A stretch of DNA of 64,000 nt from the NCBI GenBank assembly GCA_026913215.1, contig JAPTYK010000002.1, positions 372,001 to 436,000 of the forward strand, written 5' to 3'. Below, in pieces: positions 1 through 9,113 of the stretch. The DNA is from Streptomyces diastatochromogenes. Lineage in GTDB: Bacteria > Actinomycetota > Actinomycetes > Streptomycetales > Streptomycetaceae. A program made the translations under genes and the position numbers. Numbering within the stretch: the first letter of the stretch is position 1; every line of letters starts with the position of its first letter. The notes below the pieces were generated by a model. The model saw only the letters and a program-made list of their open reading frames with translations, ran no database searches and was not told where the DNA came from.

Positions 1-701
1 AGGCGCGGGCCCGTGTCCGTGATCCTGGACGCCTCGACCATGATCCCCAGCGGCACGCCCAGGGCGTCGTCGATCCGGAAGCAGGACACCGACAAGGCCG
101 CCGCGCCCCCGCCCGGCCCCAGATCGTAGACACGCGCTGCGAGCGGCGTCCCCGTGGCGGCGACCTGCTCGAACGCCACCCGCGCCGGACCACCGCCGTC
201 CCGGGCGGCAAGCCGCCCCAGCCAGTCGTCGCCACCCCCGGCGGGCGGAGCCCTCCATCGCCGTATTGGTCCGTACGAGCCGCCCCGCCATGTCGTACTG
301 GGCCACGCCGATGCCGTCCTGAGCGAGCAGCGCCCGAGCGACGTCCCGGTCCTGGTCCCAGCCGCCCGACCCACCGGGCACCCGCAACAGGACCAGCCGC
401 TCCGCCGAACCGTCCGCCCCGCAGACCCTGACCTCCACCTCGACGCCCTCCCCCGACCGATGCCTCAGCCGCGCCCGCCGTACGGTCACGGAATCAGCCA
501 GGAAGGCCTCCGGCTCCCCAGGAGCGCCCCGGCCGACCGCCCCACCGCCTCCGCCCCGGCCCACCCGAGCAGCCTCCGCGCCGACCTCGACCACCACACG
601 ATCCGGCCGTCCGCGTCGAGCAGCGCGGCCGCCACGCCCTTCAGCCCGGAGCCGCTCTGCGAACGGGAGCCACGGCTCCCCACCCGGTCACTCGGTCCCA
701 C
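1..701 (-). pseudogene. PAS-domain regulator fragment (SpoIIE-like phosphatase N-terminus?), frameshifted, cut by window edge
   Basis: The minus strand encodes recognisable pieces in more than one frame. A PAS-like stretch (ALLDADGRIVWWSRSARRLL, about 580-640) is followed, after a frame change near 517 where a run of G seems one base short, by a second sensor-like segment. The last piece, containing FRIDDALGVPLGIMVEASRI, runs off the left edge. In Streptomyces this PAS arrangement usually precedes a GAF domain and a PP2C/SpoIIE phosphatase domain, but the catalytic part would lie outside the window, so the family is inferred. At least two and probably three frame changes are needed, so it is either decayed or badly affected by indel errors. 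The start is uncertain (about 700-720). Confidence 0.45.
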
Positions 702-818
702 ACGGCCTCCTCACGGGCCCTGAGGATGACGCCCCTACTGCCAGGATGCGCCCACCACGCCGGGCGGGCACCCTGGACGGGTACCTCCGTACCCCCGTAC
801 TTCTGTTGCTCCTGCGGG

Positions 819-1223
819 TCAGGCCGTGACGGTGACAATGACGGGCCGGTCCGTCGTACGGGCCCGGGGCGGGGGCGTGCCGTCGCCGGGATCCTTGTGG
901 AAGGCGCCGCCCTCCCTGATGCCGGTGAGCCTGGTGGGGTCCTGGAGGACGGTGACGTCCTGCAGCGGGTCGCCGTCGACGAGCAGGAGGTCGGCGTAGA
1001 AACCGGGCCGGACACGGGCGCCCCGTCGGCGCATCTCCTGGAGGCCCGCGACGGCGTGCTCCAGTTCGCGCCGGTAACCGGCGGCCTCGGCGGCCTCGGG
1101 CGGGTAGCCGAAGGCGGCGGCGTCGTGGAGCGTGGCCACCAGCCAGTGGAGTCCGGGAGCGACGAAGACCTCGTCCTTCCTGGCCCCCAGCATGTCGAGG
1201 CCCTCCTCGGGCAGCCCTGGCAT
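819..1223 (-). pseudogene. Amidohydrolase C-terminal remnant with internal deletion
   Basis: 134 codons resemble the C-terminal third of an imidazolonepropionase-type amidohydrolase: DEVFVAPGLHWLVATLHDAA, then GYRRELEHAVAGLQEMRRRG, then RPGFYADLLLVDGDPLQDVT. In the family the middle and last blocks are separated by a segment carrying the metal-binding Asp and the remaining barrel strands. Here they are joined directly, so an internal deletion has removed it. An in-frame stop lies about five codons upstream of the first Met, so the N-terminal half with the HxH metal site is absent. The flanking sequence to about 1450 shows no convincing continuation. This is a dead gene next to metE. Confidence 0.6.
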
Positions 1224-1456
1224 GACTGGAGCCGATCACCGCCCGCGACCAGTCCCGTTCTTTCGCGACCTGCGGCTCCTTCAGCAGCACCAGGTGCAGC
1301 TGGTCCCCGACACGGGCCTCGCTCCACGCGGCCAGACGCCGCCGGCAGGTCGTCCCGGACCCGAAGCCCAGCCCAGGGACCACCACGAGCCGCTCCTGTC
1401 CCTCCGGGGTTGCCCGGGGCCGGACGACGAAGCGTCCGGCCCCGGGCAACGGCCCG

Positions 1457-3781
1457 TCAGCCGTGGTCGGCGGTCAGCTCGGACCTGAGTGCGCGGGCGG
1501 CGGTGACGAGGTTCTCCAGGGAGGCGCGGGTCTCGGGCCAGCCGCGGGTCTTGAGGCCGCAGTCGGGGTTGACCCACAGGCGCTCGGCCGGGATGGTGTC
1601 CAGGCCCTTGCGCAGGAGCGCGGCGACCTCGGTGGGGCTCGGGACGCGCGGGGAGTGGATGTCCCAGACGCCCGGACCCGCCTCGCGCGGGTAGCCGTGC
1701 CCGGCGAGCTCGTCGGCGACCCGCATGTGGGAGCGGGCGGCCTCCAGGCTGATGACGTCGGCGTCGAGGTCGTCGATGGCCTGGACGATGTCGCCGAACT
1801 CGGCGTAGCACATGTGGGTGTGGATCTGGGTGTCCGGCCGCACGCCGCTGGTGGTGAGCCGGAAGGACTCGGTGGCCCAGGCCAGGTAGGCGGCGTGGTC
1901 GGCGGCACGCAGCGGCAGGGTCTCGCGGAGGGCCGGCTCGTCGACCTGGATGACCGAGGTGCCGGCCGCCTCCAGGTCGTTGACCTCGTCGCGCAGGGCG
2001 AGCGCCACCTGCCGGGCGGTGTCGCCGAGCGGCTGGTCGTCGCGGACGAACGACCACGCGAGCATGGTCACCGGTCCGGTCAGCATGCCCTTGACGGGCT
2101 TGGACGTCTGCGCCTGGGCGTACGCCGTCCAGCGCACTGTCATCGGCTCGGGGCGGGAGACGTCCCCGGCGAGGACGGGCGGGCGGACGTAGCGGGTGCC
2201 GTACGACTGGACCCAGCCGTGCCGGGTGGCGACGTAGCCGGTGAGCTGCTCGGCGAAGTACTGCACCATGTCGTTGCGTTCGGGCTCGCCGTGCACCAGC
2301 ACGTCGATGCCGGCCTTCTCCTGGAAGGCCAGGACCTCGCGGATCTCGTCCCTGATCCGCTCCTCGTATCCGGCCGTGTCGGTCCGGCCCGCGCGAAGGT
2401 CGGCGCGGGCGGCACGGAGCTCGTCGGTCTGCGGGAAGGAGCCGATGGTGGTGGTCGGAAGGACCGGCAGGCCCAGGTGGGCGCGCTGGGCGGCGGAACG
2501 CTCCGCGTACGGCTGGGAGCGGCGGCCGTCCGCATCGGTGATCGTGGCAGTGCGGGCGCGTACGGCCGGGTCGCGGGTGAGGGCGGAGCCGGCGCGGGAG
2601 GCCAGATCGGCCCGGTTGGCGGCCAGTTCGGCGCTGATCGCGTCGGTGCCGCTTGCGAGGCCCTTGGCGAGGGTCACGACCTCGCTGGTCTTCTGCCGGG
2701 CGAAGGAGAGCCAGCGCCGGATCCGCGGGTCGACGTCGTGCTCGGCGGCCGCGTCCAGCGGGACGTGCAGGAGCGAGCACGACGCGGCCACGTCGACGCG
2801 GTCGGCGAGACCGAGCAGAGTGGCCAAGGTGGTCAGGGACTTCTGGTGGTCGTTGATCCAGATGTTGCGGCCGTTGACGACGCCCGCGACCAGCCGCTTG
2901 CCCGGCAGCCCGCCGACCGCGGCGAGGTCGTCGAGGTTCGCCGCGGCCGACTCGGTGAAGTCGAGCGCCAGACCGTCGACCGGGGCGGCGGCCAGCACCT
3001 TGAGCGCGTCGCCGAGCCGGTCGAAGTACGAGGCGACGAGCAGCTTGGGCCGGTCGCCGAGCACGCCGAGGTCGCGGTAGGCGCGGGCGGCGGCGTTCAG
3101 TTCGGCCGGAGTGCGGTCCTGGACCAGGGCGGGCTCGTCCAGCTGGACCCACTCGGCGCCCGCCGCGCGCAGGTCGGCCAGGACCTCGGCGTACACGGGC
3201 AGCAGCCGGTCGAGGAGGGTCAGCGGGTCGAACTCCAGGGCCACGCCCGGGGCGGGCTTGGCGAGGAGGAGGTAGGTGACGGGGCCGACGAGGACCGGAC
3301 GGGCGGTGTGCCCGAGCGCGACGGCCTCCTTCAGCTCGGCGACCTGCTTGCTGGAGTCGGCGGCGAAAACGGTGTCAGGGCCGAGCTCGGGGACGAGGTA
3401 GTGGTAGTTGGTGTCGAACCACTTGGTCATCTCCAGCGGCGCCACCTCCTGCGTCCCGCGCGCCATGGCGAAATAGCCGTCGAGCGCGTCCGCCTCGACG
3501 GCGGCGCGGTGGCGCGCGGGGACGACGCCGACCATGACGGACGTGTCCAGCACATGGTCGTAGTACGAGAAGTCACCGGTCGGCACTTCGTGGACGCCGG
3601 CGTCGGCCAACTGCCGCCAGTTCCAACGGCGCAGGTCGGCAGCGGTGGCACGAAGGGCATCGGCGGTGACGCGGCCCTTCCAGTACCCCTCGACGGCTTT
3701 CTTCAGTTCGCGGTTCCGCCCCTGCCGGGGGTAGCCGTACACAGTGGCTCGTGCTGCCGCGAGTGCGGGCTTCGTGGTCAC
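1457..3781 (-). CDS. metE: Cobalamin-independent methionine synthase MetE
   Basis: 774 residues, the usual length for 5-methyltetrahydropteroyltri-L-glutamate-homocysteine methyltransferase. It makes methionine in the cytoplasm by methyl transfer to homocysteine without B12. The C-terminal zinc-site ligands are visible as HTHMC (His656, Cys658) and NPDCGLKTR (Cys741). The N-terminal half carries the duplicated barrel, beginning with a GYPRQGRNRELK segment. The reading frame is intact. Upstream lies a cobalamin riboswitch, so expression should fall when B12 is available and a B12-dependent enzyme can take over. The gene stands alone; the neighbour downstream is a pseudogene. Confidence 0.97.
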   Translation of the reverse strand: MTTKPALAAARATVYGYPRQGRNRELKKAVEGYWKGRVTADALRATAADLRRWNWRQLADAGVHEVPTGDFSYYDHVLDTSVMVGVVPARHRAAVEADALDGYFAMARGTQEVAPLEMTKWFDTNYHYLVPELGPDTVFAADSSKQVAELKEAVALGHTARPVLVGPVTYLLLAKPAPGVALEFDPLTLLDRLLPVYAEVLADLRAAGAEWVQLDEPALVQDRTPAELNAAARAYRDLGVLGDRPKLLVASYFDRLGDALKVLAAAPVDGLALDFTESAAANLDDLAAVGGLPGKRLVAGVVNGRNIWINDHQKSLTTLATLLGLADRVDVAASCSLLHVPLDAAAEHDVDPRIRRWLSFARQKTSEVVTLAKGLASGTDAISAELAANRADLASRAGSALTRDPAVRARTATITDADGRRSQPYAERSAAQRAHLGLPVLPTTTIGSFPQTDELRAARADLRAGRTDTAGYEERIRDEIREVLAFQEKAGIDVLVHGEPERNDMVQYFAEQLTGYVATRHGWVQSYGTRYVRPPVLAGDVSRPEPMTVRWTAYAQAQTSKPVKGMLTGPVTMLAWSFVRDDQPLGDTARQVALALRDEVNDLEAAGTSVIQVDEPALRETLPLRAADHAAYLAWATESFRLTTSGVRPDTQIHTHMCYAEFGDIVQAIDDLDADVISLEAARSHMRVADELAGHGYPREAGPGVWDIHSPRVPSPTEVAALLRKGLDTIPAERLWVNPDCGLKTRGWPETRASLENLVTAARALRSELTADHG

Positions 3782-3954
3782 GGACCTCTCCTTCGCGAGT
3801 GGTGTCCTGAGGTACCCGGAGACGGGGATGGACGCGAAGGAACGACAGAGCGCACCGGCCGTGGCACGGGAAGAACCCCGCGCATGCCGCTCGCTGTGTA
3901 CGCCGACCCGCCCACGAGGTCACCGGGATGTCCGTACGCGACATGCGTCCGCGT

Positions 3955-4140
3955 ACGGGCAGCGGGCAGGTCTTCGGACTCACGGGCACGCCCTCCTCCC
4001 GGAGGACACCTACTGGCCGTCGCTTCCCAGGACCCTTCTCCGGTCCCAGTGCGTATGACGGCGGTCGTTCCCGCTCACCGCTGCGGGGCAGTCCCGGATT
4101 CCCACCGGGTTCCCTCTTACGACGCATCCCGCCTGGCGGA
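3955..4140 (-). promoter_or_regulatory. Cobalamin (B12) riboswitch upstream of metE
   Basis: Read on the minus strand, the region contains the conserved cobalamin aptamer core. There is a GGTGGGAATCCGGGACTG block followed by CCCCGCAGCGGTGAG (about 4080-4125), and further downstream a B12-box-like GTCCGAAGACCTGCCCG (about 3963-3980). Order and spacing fit the AdoCbl/MeCbl riboswitch family, and the position 170-350 bases ahead of the metE start is standard for actinomycete metE. Binding of a cobalamin would repress metE. The outer helix was not folded, so the edges are approximate. Confidence 0.88.
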
Positions 4141-4355
4141 CGGGGCGAACCAGCTGCAGCCGCCACCCTACGGCTCGCACACGCTCATCGGCGACGAGAA
4201 TCCAATATTCGGACGCGAGGTGGAGACCTGCCGGCGCGTATCAGTGGGGGAGGGGGAGGGGGAGGGAGAGGGGGCTGGAAGGCCGCGCACGTGGGGAGGA
4301 ACGGTTCGACCCGCGGTCCCCAAGCGCCCGCGGGCCGACGAGGGAGGACACACCC
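4140..4355. other. Intergenic region with G-rich run
   Basis: Sequence between the riboswitch and the DUF2165 gene. It presumably holds the metE promoter (minus strand) and the promoter of the plus-strand gene. A GGGGGA-type low-complexity run occupies 4245-4272. No further gene is visible. Confidence 0.5.
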
Positions 4356-4952
4356 ATGGCACAGGCCCACCAGCCGACCGACACCGACCCCGGGGCCCGT
4401 TCCCCGGAAACGTACCCGCACACCCGGCGGAAACGTCTCCTCCGGCTGGGCGCGCCGTCCGTCGCGGCGACCGCGCTGACGGCGACCGTCGCGCTGTACA
4501 TGACCCTCGTCGCCTTCGGGAACATCACGGACTTCGGGACCAACCAACAGTTCGTCCAGCACGTCCTGAGCATGGACACCACCTTCAAGGACCCCGACCT
4601 GATGTGGCGCGCGGTCGAATCCCCCGCCTTCCAGAACACCGCCTACGTCGCCATCATCCTCTGGGAGACCCTGGCCGCGGCGGTCCTCCTCACCGCCACC
4701 TGGCTCTGGATCAGGGGCCTGCGCCGCGACGCGTACGACCGCGCCCGCGCGGCGACCACGGTGGGGCTGGTGATGGTGCTGCTCCTCTTCGGGATGGGCT
4801 TCCTCGCGATCGGCGGCGAATGGTTCGCCATGTGGCAGTCGCCCGACTGGAACGGTCTGGACGCCGCCGCCCGCAACGTCGCACTGGCCGCCTTCACGCT
4901 CCTCGTGGTGCACCTGCCCGGTGTCCGCCGGGCGGACACCGGACGGACCTGA
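4356..4952 (+). CDS. DUF2165 family membrane protein
   Basis: 198 residues with four predicted membrane segments (about 35-55, 90-112, 127-150 and 170-185). After the first segment comes a block typical of DUF2165: FGNITDFGTNQQFVQHVLSM, then an aromatic-rich segment around FQNTAYVAIILWE and GGEWFAMWQS. The function of the family is unknown; it is an inner-membrane protein. The ATG follows a GGGAGGA ribosome site with normal spacing. It is transcribed away from metE as a single gene. The N-terminal 30 residues are hydrophilic and arginine-rich. Confidence 0.85.
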   Translation: MAQAHQPTDTDPGARSPETYPHTRRKRLLRLGAPSVAATALTATVALYMTLVAFGNITDFGTNQQFVQHVLSMDTTFKDPDLMWRAVESPAFQNTAYVAIILWETLAAAVLLTATWLWIRGLRRDAYDRARAATTVGLVMVLLLFGMGFLAIGGEWFAMWQSPDWNGLDAAARNVALAAFTLLVVHLPGVRRADTGRT

Positions 4953-5322
4953 CGCCTGGCGCCTTCATCAGGAGGAGGTTCGGGTGAGGTCGGGGGAGGT
5001 CCGGTGAGGTCCGGGTGAGGTCGGGTGGGGTCCGGAGGGAAGTCCGGGGGAGACCTGAGTGGGGTCCGCGTGAGGGCCGGGTGAGGGGGGGCAGGTGAGG
5101 GGGGCCGGGTGAGGTGTCACGGAACCCGATGGGCCTTCCTGGCCGGCACCTGTTCTCGGGGCGTCAGGCCGGCCGGCGACATGAGGGCTGAGTCAGGAGT
5201 TGACCCTGACACCGTGTGAGGGGGTTGGCTGCTCCCACCTGCCCGGCGACCCGCGCCGGAGACCACCGCCTCTCTATCCCCGTCTCCCTCCCGCCTCTAC
5301 TCCATCTCTGTGAAGGATTCTC
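4953..5322. other. Intergenic region with degenerate GGTGAGGTCCGG repeats
   Basis: 370 bases without a supported gene. From about 4978 to 5110 it consists of imperfect copies of a GGTGAGGTC(CGG) unit of 9-12 bases. The remainder is unremarkable. A GAAGGA ribosome site for the next gene lies at about 5309-5314. Confidence 0.6.
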
Positions 5323-6261
5323 GTGCTCGGCTACGTCGGCTCCGGCCCCTACTGCTACACGAACTCGCTGGCCATGATGCTGGGCGAGGAGTCCCCCTCG
5401 ACCGCAGTCATCGAGACGCTGACGGGCTCGCCGTTCGGCGCCCAGCTCATCGCTGGTTCCCTGCCGTTGTTCGACCCTTACGGGTGGCACCCCGAGGCCG
5501 GCCTCGACGCCGCGATCGCCCTGCTGGGCTGGAGCTGTGAGCGCACCGACGGGGGAACAACGGCCGAGGCGCTGGAGCGGTTGCGTGCCGCCTGCTCGCG
5601 GGGGCCGGTCCTGGCCGGGCCGGTGGACATGGGCCTGCTGCTGTACCAGCCCGGCACGCCGAACGCCGACGGCGGCGACCACTACGTCGTGGTGCTCGCC
5701 GCCGACCAGGACACCGTCGAACTCCACGACCCCCACGGCCACCCCTACGCGACCCTGCCCACACAGGCTTTCCTCTCCGCGTGGGAGGCGAAGACGATCA
5801 GCTACATCGACGCCCCGTTCGTCTTGCGCACCGGCTTCGTACGCCATCGCCGGGTCACTCCCCTCGACGCGTTGCGGCAGTCCCTGCCGGCAGCCGCGGG
5901 TTGGCTGGCCGGCCGTGACGACCTGCCCATGCCGCCCGGCTCCCTGGGCGGAGCCGCCGCCGTCGACGCCCTCGCCGACATGGTCGCCCAGGGCATGCCC
6001 TCGGGCGTCCGCACGCTGCTCACCGCGTTCGGCGTCCGCGTGGGAGCACGCCGACTGAACGACGCGGCAACCTGCCTGGCAGAGCTGGGACTGTCGCACG
6101 CGGCCTCCCTCGCACAGGGCCAGGCCAGGATCCTGGGCGGTCTGCAGTACCCGCTCGTGCACGGCGACGACCAAACCGCAGCCGCCCGGATGCGACAACT
6201 CGCCCCCACCTACGCGCAGCTGCACACGGCCGTGAGCACGGCCCTGGACCGCGCCTCCTGA
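5323..6261 (+). CDS. BtrH-N/C39-like cysteine protease-fold protein
   Basis: 312 residues. The N-terminus GPYCYTNSLAMMLG resembles the opening of the butirosin BtrH N-terminal domain and of C39-like papain folds, in which that Cys is the nucleophile (Cys11 here). A His in GGDHYVVVLA (His120) and an Asp in LHDPHG (Asp136) complete a plausible triad. In BtrH the domain transfers an acyl group, and in C39 enzymes it cleaves peptides; which applies here is unknown. Residues about 180-312 are helical with no recognised domain. The GTG start at 5323 is chosen because GAAGGA lies 8 bases upstream and the conserved block begins at once. No biosynthetic neighbours are seen. Confidence 0.7.
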   Translation: MLGYVGSGPYCYTNSLAMMLGEESPSTAVIETLTGSPFGAQLIAGSLPLFDPYGWHPEAGLDAAIALLGWSCERTDGGTTAEALERLRAACSRGPVLAGPVDMGLLLYQPGTPNADGGDHYVVVLAADQDTVELHDPHGHPYATLPTQAFLSAWEAKTISYIDAPFVLRTGFVRHRRVTPLDALRQSLPAAAGWLAGRDDLPMPPGSLGGAAAVDALADMVAQGMPSGVRTLLTAFGVRVGARRLNDAATCLAELGLSHAASLAQGQARILGGLQYPLVHGDDQTAAARMRQLAPTYAQLHTAVSTALDRAS

Positions 6262-6611
6262 ACGGCACGGGGAGCGCACCTCCTTCCAGAGGTCTCTTCC
6301 CGCCCGTTGCGCATGCTTTCCGACGCGCCCACCACCGGACCAGGGCCGTGTCCCAAGCCCTCCATTCGCCTCCGCAAGGTGAGGACACGGCTTGACCGGC
6401 GTCCTGGGCCAGACCCCGAGGCTGCGCGGGCCGTGGGCGAAGGCGTGCACCGTGTGCGGTATTTCGTGCGCGGCCGGTGCTGAGGCGGGCCGACAGGTCT
6501 GTTCCGGTGGGACGTAGCGGTCTTCGGCAGTGTGCCAGAAGGAGAAAGCAGGAGGGAGAAGGGAGAAGGGAGAAGGGTGGCGATCCCGTGGTCACCAGCA
6601 CGTGAACGCTC
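6262..6611. other. Intergenic, no gene seen
   Basis: 350 bases between the protease-like gene and the left end of the IS element. A short run of GGGAGAA repeats sits at 6551-6577. Nothing else is recognised. Confidence 0.5.
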
Positions 6612-6631
6612 CTAGGCCGTGTATCGAAAGT
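6612..6631 (+). repeat. Left terminal inverted repeat of IS
   Basis: CTAGGCCGTGTATCGAAAGT, identical to the complement of the right end at 8151-8170. Confidence 0.92.
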
Positions 6632-6660
6632 GGATCTTGAGCTGTGAATGATCGTGGTTC

Positions 6661-7535
6661 ATGGCGCGGGGAGACCTCACGGACGAGCAGTGGGCGGTGC
6701 TGGCACCGCTGTTGCCAACAGGCAGGAAGGCGGGGCGGCCGCCCGTCTGGTCCCGGCGGCAGCTGATCGACGGCATACGGTTCCGGGTCCGGACCGGTGT
6801 TCCGTGGCGGGACGTGCCTGCCGAGTACGGGCCGTGGGGCCGGGTCTACGACCTGTTCCGCCGCTGGCAGCGGGACGGCACCTGGCACCGGATCCTCACC
6901 CGGCTCCAGTCCCTGGCCGATGCGGAGGGTGCGATCGTGTGGGATCTGAGCGTCGACTCCTCGGTGTGCCGTGCGCATCAGCATGCGGCCGGGGCCCGCA
7001 AGCGCGGTGATCTGCAGAAGGAACCACCCGGCGGTGTCTTGGATGAGCCCTGTGATCACGGGCTTGGACGTTCGCGCGGCGGGTTCACCACCAAACTCCA
7101 CCTGGCCGTCGAGCAGGGGCAGAAGCCCATGGCGATCGTGGTGACCGCCGGGCAGCGCGGGGACTCACCCCAGTTCGAATCGGTGCTGGAGAAGGTCCGT
7201 GTGCCCCGCATCGGGCCGGCCCGGCCCCGCGTCCGCCCTGATCGTGTGCGGGCCGACAAGGCGTACACCTCCCGGAAGAACCGTGCCTACCTGCGCCGCC
7301 GGGGGATTCGCTGCACCATCCCGGACAAGGCCGACCAGGCACGCAACCGCCAGAAGCTCGGCTCGCGCGGCGGTCGGCCTCCGCATTTCGACCCAGTCGA
7401 CTACCGGGAACGTCATGCAGTCGAGTGCGCCATCAACCGCCTCAAGAGACACCGCGCTGTCGCCACCCGGTACGACAACTCGCGGTCCGCTACGAGACGA
7501 CCGTGGTGATCGCAGCCATCAACGAATGGCTGTGA
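6661..7535 (+). pseudogene. IS5-family transposase, frameshift near C-terminus
   Basis: The first 282 codons give a typical IS5/IS427-group DDE transposase: N-terminal [33 protein letters not shown] with the first catalytic Asp, [19 protein letters not shown] with the second, and [19 protein letters not shown] with the catalytic Glu. Near 7482 one base (a G after GACAA) is missing, so the frame runs into RSATRRPW. Restoring it gives [11 protein letters not shown] and the normal ending IAAINEWL at 7535. All catalytic residues precede the shift, so it may still be active or may reflect a sequence error. Confidence 0.85.
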
Positions 7536-7553
7536 CCACCACGTGGCCACTTC

Positions 7554-8039
7554 TCAAGCCCACACCGCTTTGACCACGGCGTGGCCTGCCGAAGCCGCCT
7601 GCCCGTAGAACTCTTGGAGGTCCCGGTGATGTTCGAGGTGCTCCTGCCTGGTCCAGCCAAGGGCACCGAACCTGGCGCCGACAACGTTCCACAGCTCGTC
7701 GAAAGAGACAGTCGTAAGGAAACGCGCGGCCTGTGACACACCAGGCGGCTCCAGAAGTATCAGCGGTGGATCGGAGGGGTCGGCGTCAGCGCTGTGGGGC
7801 ACGGGGCGGCCGCCGTAGATCGGCAGATTCCAGGGCTGATCGACGTCTGCATAGAGGGCATCGGCTGCGGCATAGAGGTCGTTGACAGCGTCCCAGCCCT
7901 TGTTGATCGAGTAGGCGATGCCCGCTTCGTACTCGGCGGTGTCGTTTTCCCAAGCCTCAGACATGAACGCAGCCAGCCAGGTGTGGTCGTCCTGGATCTC
8001 GGACTCAGCTACGGCACGAAAGTGCAGGTAGATGCTCAC
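7554..8039 (-). CDS. DUF1877 family protein, IS cargo gene
   Basis: 161 residues from a GTG at 8039, with a GAGGGA ribosome site 9 bases upstream; an in-frame ATG at 8069 is less well placed. The sequence VSIYLHFRAVAESEI, then INKGWDAVNDLYAAA, then VSFDELWNVVGARFGAL fits DUF1877 (the E. coli YfbM family), small cytoplasmic proteins of unknown role that occur in various accessory contexts. It lies inside the IS element, pointing at the transposase and ending 18 bases from it, so it should move with the element. A structurally equivalent slot in the second element (15261-15602) holds a different gene. Confidence 0.8.
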   Translation of the reverse strand: MSIYLHFRAVAESEIQDDHTWLAAFMSEAWENDTAEYEAGIAYSINKGWDAVNDLYAAADALYADVDQPWNLPIYGGRPVPHSADADPSDPPLILLEPPGVSQAARFLTTVSFDELWNVVGARFGALGWTRQEHLEHHRDLQEFYGQAASAGHAVVKAVWA

Positions 8040-8150
8040 TACGACGAATCCCTCAGCTCGACGACCCATCTGTCAGGGCGAACAGACAGAACCTACTTGA
8101 GGGCACCGACAGCCACGTGTCGCCGATATCGACTCGCGCCACCCAGCAGG

Positions 8151-8170
8151 ACTTTCGATACACGGCCTAG
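8151..8170 (-). repeat. Right terminal inverted repeat of IS
   Basis: ACTTTCGATACACGGCCTAG, the exact reverse complement of the left end. The terminal CTAG overlaps the stop codon of the adjacent metallo-hydrolase gene. Confidence 0.92.
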
Positions 8171-9063
8171 AACCAGGCGCCCACAGCGGCGGCGACGGGG
8201 TCGGCGTCCGGCTCGCGCAGGGCGTAGAGCGTCTTCGCGCCGACCCACAGGAGGGTTCTGCCGTAGGGGAGGTCGGGGTGGCGTTCGAGCATCGTGCGGA
8301 AGAACTTGGTCGCGGAGGCGCACTCCTTCAGTGCCGTCTCGGTGTTGTCGAGGTAGCGGCGGGTCTCGGCGATGACGCGGGTGGCGTCGTCGTCGAGGTC
8401 CTTGTTCTTGTGGCCGGCGACGATGTGGCGGGGCGCGAGCGCCTTGACGGTGTCGATGGCGTCGCGCCAGGCGTCCAGGCCGCCTCCGGCCGACTCGCCG
8501 ACGTACATGTGGGCGCCGTTGTAGAGCGCGTCGCCGGCGACGACGAGGCCAAGGTCGGGGACGTGGACGACGCTGGTGTGCTCGGTGTCGGTGTGGCCGA
8601 CCTCGACGAGGCGCAGGTCGTGCCCTTCGAGGCTGAGGGTGTCGCCGGGGACGGTGACGGCGGTGACGGGTGCGTCGGGGATCTGTCCGGGCCAGAGCTT
8701 GTCCCAGGCGAAGGGCCGGGCTTCCACGTTGCCGTGCATGACGGCGATGGTGCCGGCGGTGGCCACGACGGGCGCGCAGAACCGCTCGGCGAACGCACTC
8801 GTGCCGAACCAGTGGTCGCCGTGCCCGTGGGTGGCGACGATCGCGGTGATGTTCTTCCCGCCTGCGGCCACCCATGCGGCGACCTCCTCGATCCGGTTCC
8901 TGGTGAACGGTGGGTCGATGAGGACGGCGTCCCTCTCGCCGTGGACGAGGGTGGTCGAGAGCGGCTGGAAGGTGCGCCGGTCGCCGTTGGGCAGCGGCTC
9001 GGTGACGCTGATCGGGACCGGGTCGGAGACATGTACGGCATAGCCGAGAGACTGCGCATCCAT
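8167..9063 (-). CDS. MBL-fold metallo-hydrolase
   Basis: 298 residues. The metallo-beta-lactamase signature THGHGDH lies at residues 78-84. It is followed by VEVGHTDTEH (metal His), VVAGDALY (bridging Asp) and HIVAGHKN (last His), so the dinuclear zinc site is complete. The substrate is unknown; the fold suits hydrolysis of esters, thioesters or lactones. The ATG at 9063 is preceded by AAGGGT. The TAG stop lies within the right end of the IS element (CTAG), so the natural C-terminus has probably been replaced or shortened by the insertion. Upstream on the same strand is a fragment of an alpha/beta hydrolase. Confidence 0.9.
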   Translation of the reverse strand: MDAQSLGYAVHVSDPVPISVTEPLPNGDRRTFQPLSTTLVHGERDAVLIDPPFTRNRIEEVAAWVAAGGKNITAIVATHGHGDHWFGTSAFAERFCAPVVATAGTIAVMHGNVEARPFAWDKLWPGQIPDAPVTAVTVPGDTLSLEGHDLRLVEVGHTDTEHTSVVHVPDLGLVVAGDALYNGAHMYVGESAGGGLDAWRDAIDTVKALAPRHIVAGHKNKDLDDDATRVIAETRRYLDNTETALKECASATKFFRTMLERHPDLPYGRTLLWVGAKTLYALREPDADPVAAAVGAWF

Positions 9064-9113
9064 GATGCTGACCCTTCTGACGGGTTGGCGTGGTGCGGTT
9101 CTGACCGAGCCGA

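Larger units (their letters stand above)
6612..8170 (+). mobile_element. IS5-type insertion sequence with convergent cargo gene
   Basis: A 1559-bp element bounded by a perfect 20-bp inverted repeat: CTAGGCCGTGTATCGAAAGT at 6612-6631 and its exact complement at 8151-8170. The outer CTAG on each side may be the target duplication, as is common for the IS427-like group of IS5. Inside are a plus-strand DDE transposase and, 18 bases beyond its restored stop, a convergent minus-strand DUF1877 gene. The right repeat lies directly on the 3' end of the metallo-hydrolase gene and supplies its TAG stop. Perfect ends suggest recent movement. Confidence 0.9.

Noticed and set aside
1281-1450. Continuation of the amidohydrolase gene toward metE
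   Set aside because: No frame gives recognisable amidohydrolase N-terminal sequence and an in-frame stop lies just upstream of 1223.
1463-4987. 1174-codon plus-strand open frame
   Set aside because: It is antisense to metE and reads Gly/Val-rich shadow sequence; metE on the other strand is a clear full-length enzyme and the frame crosses the riboswitch.
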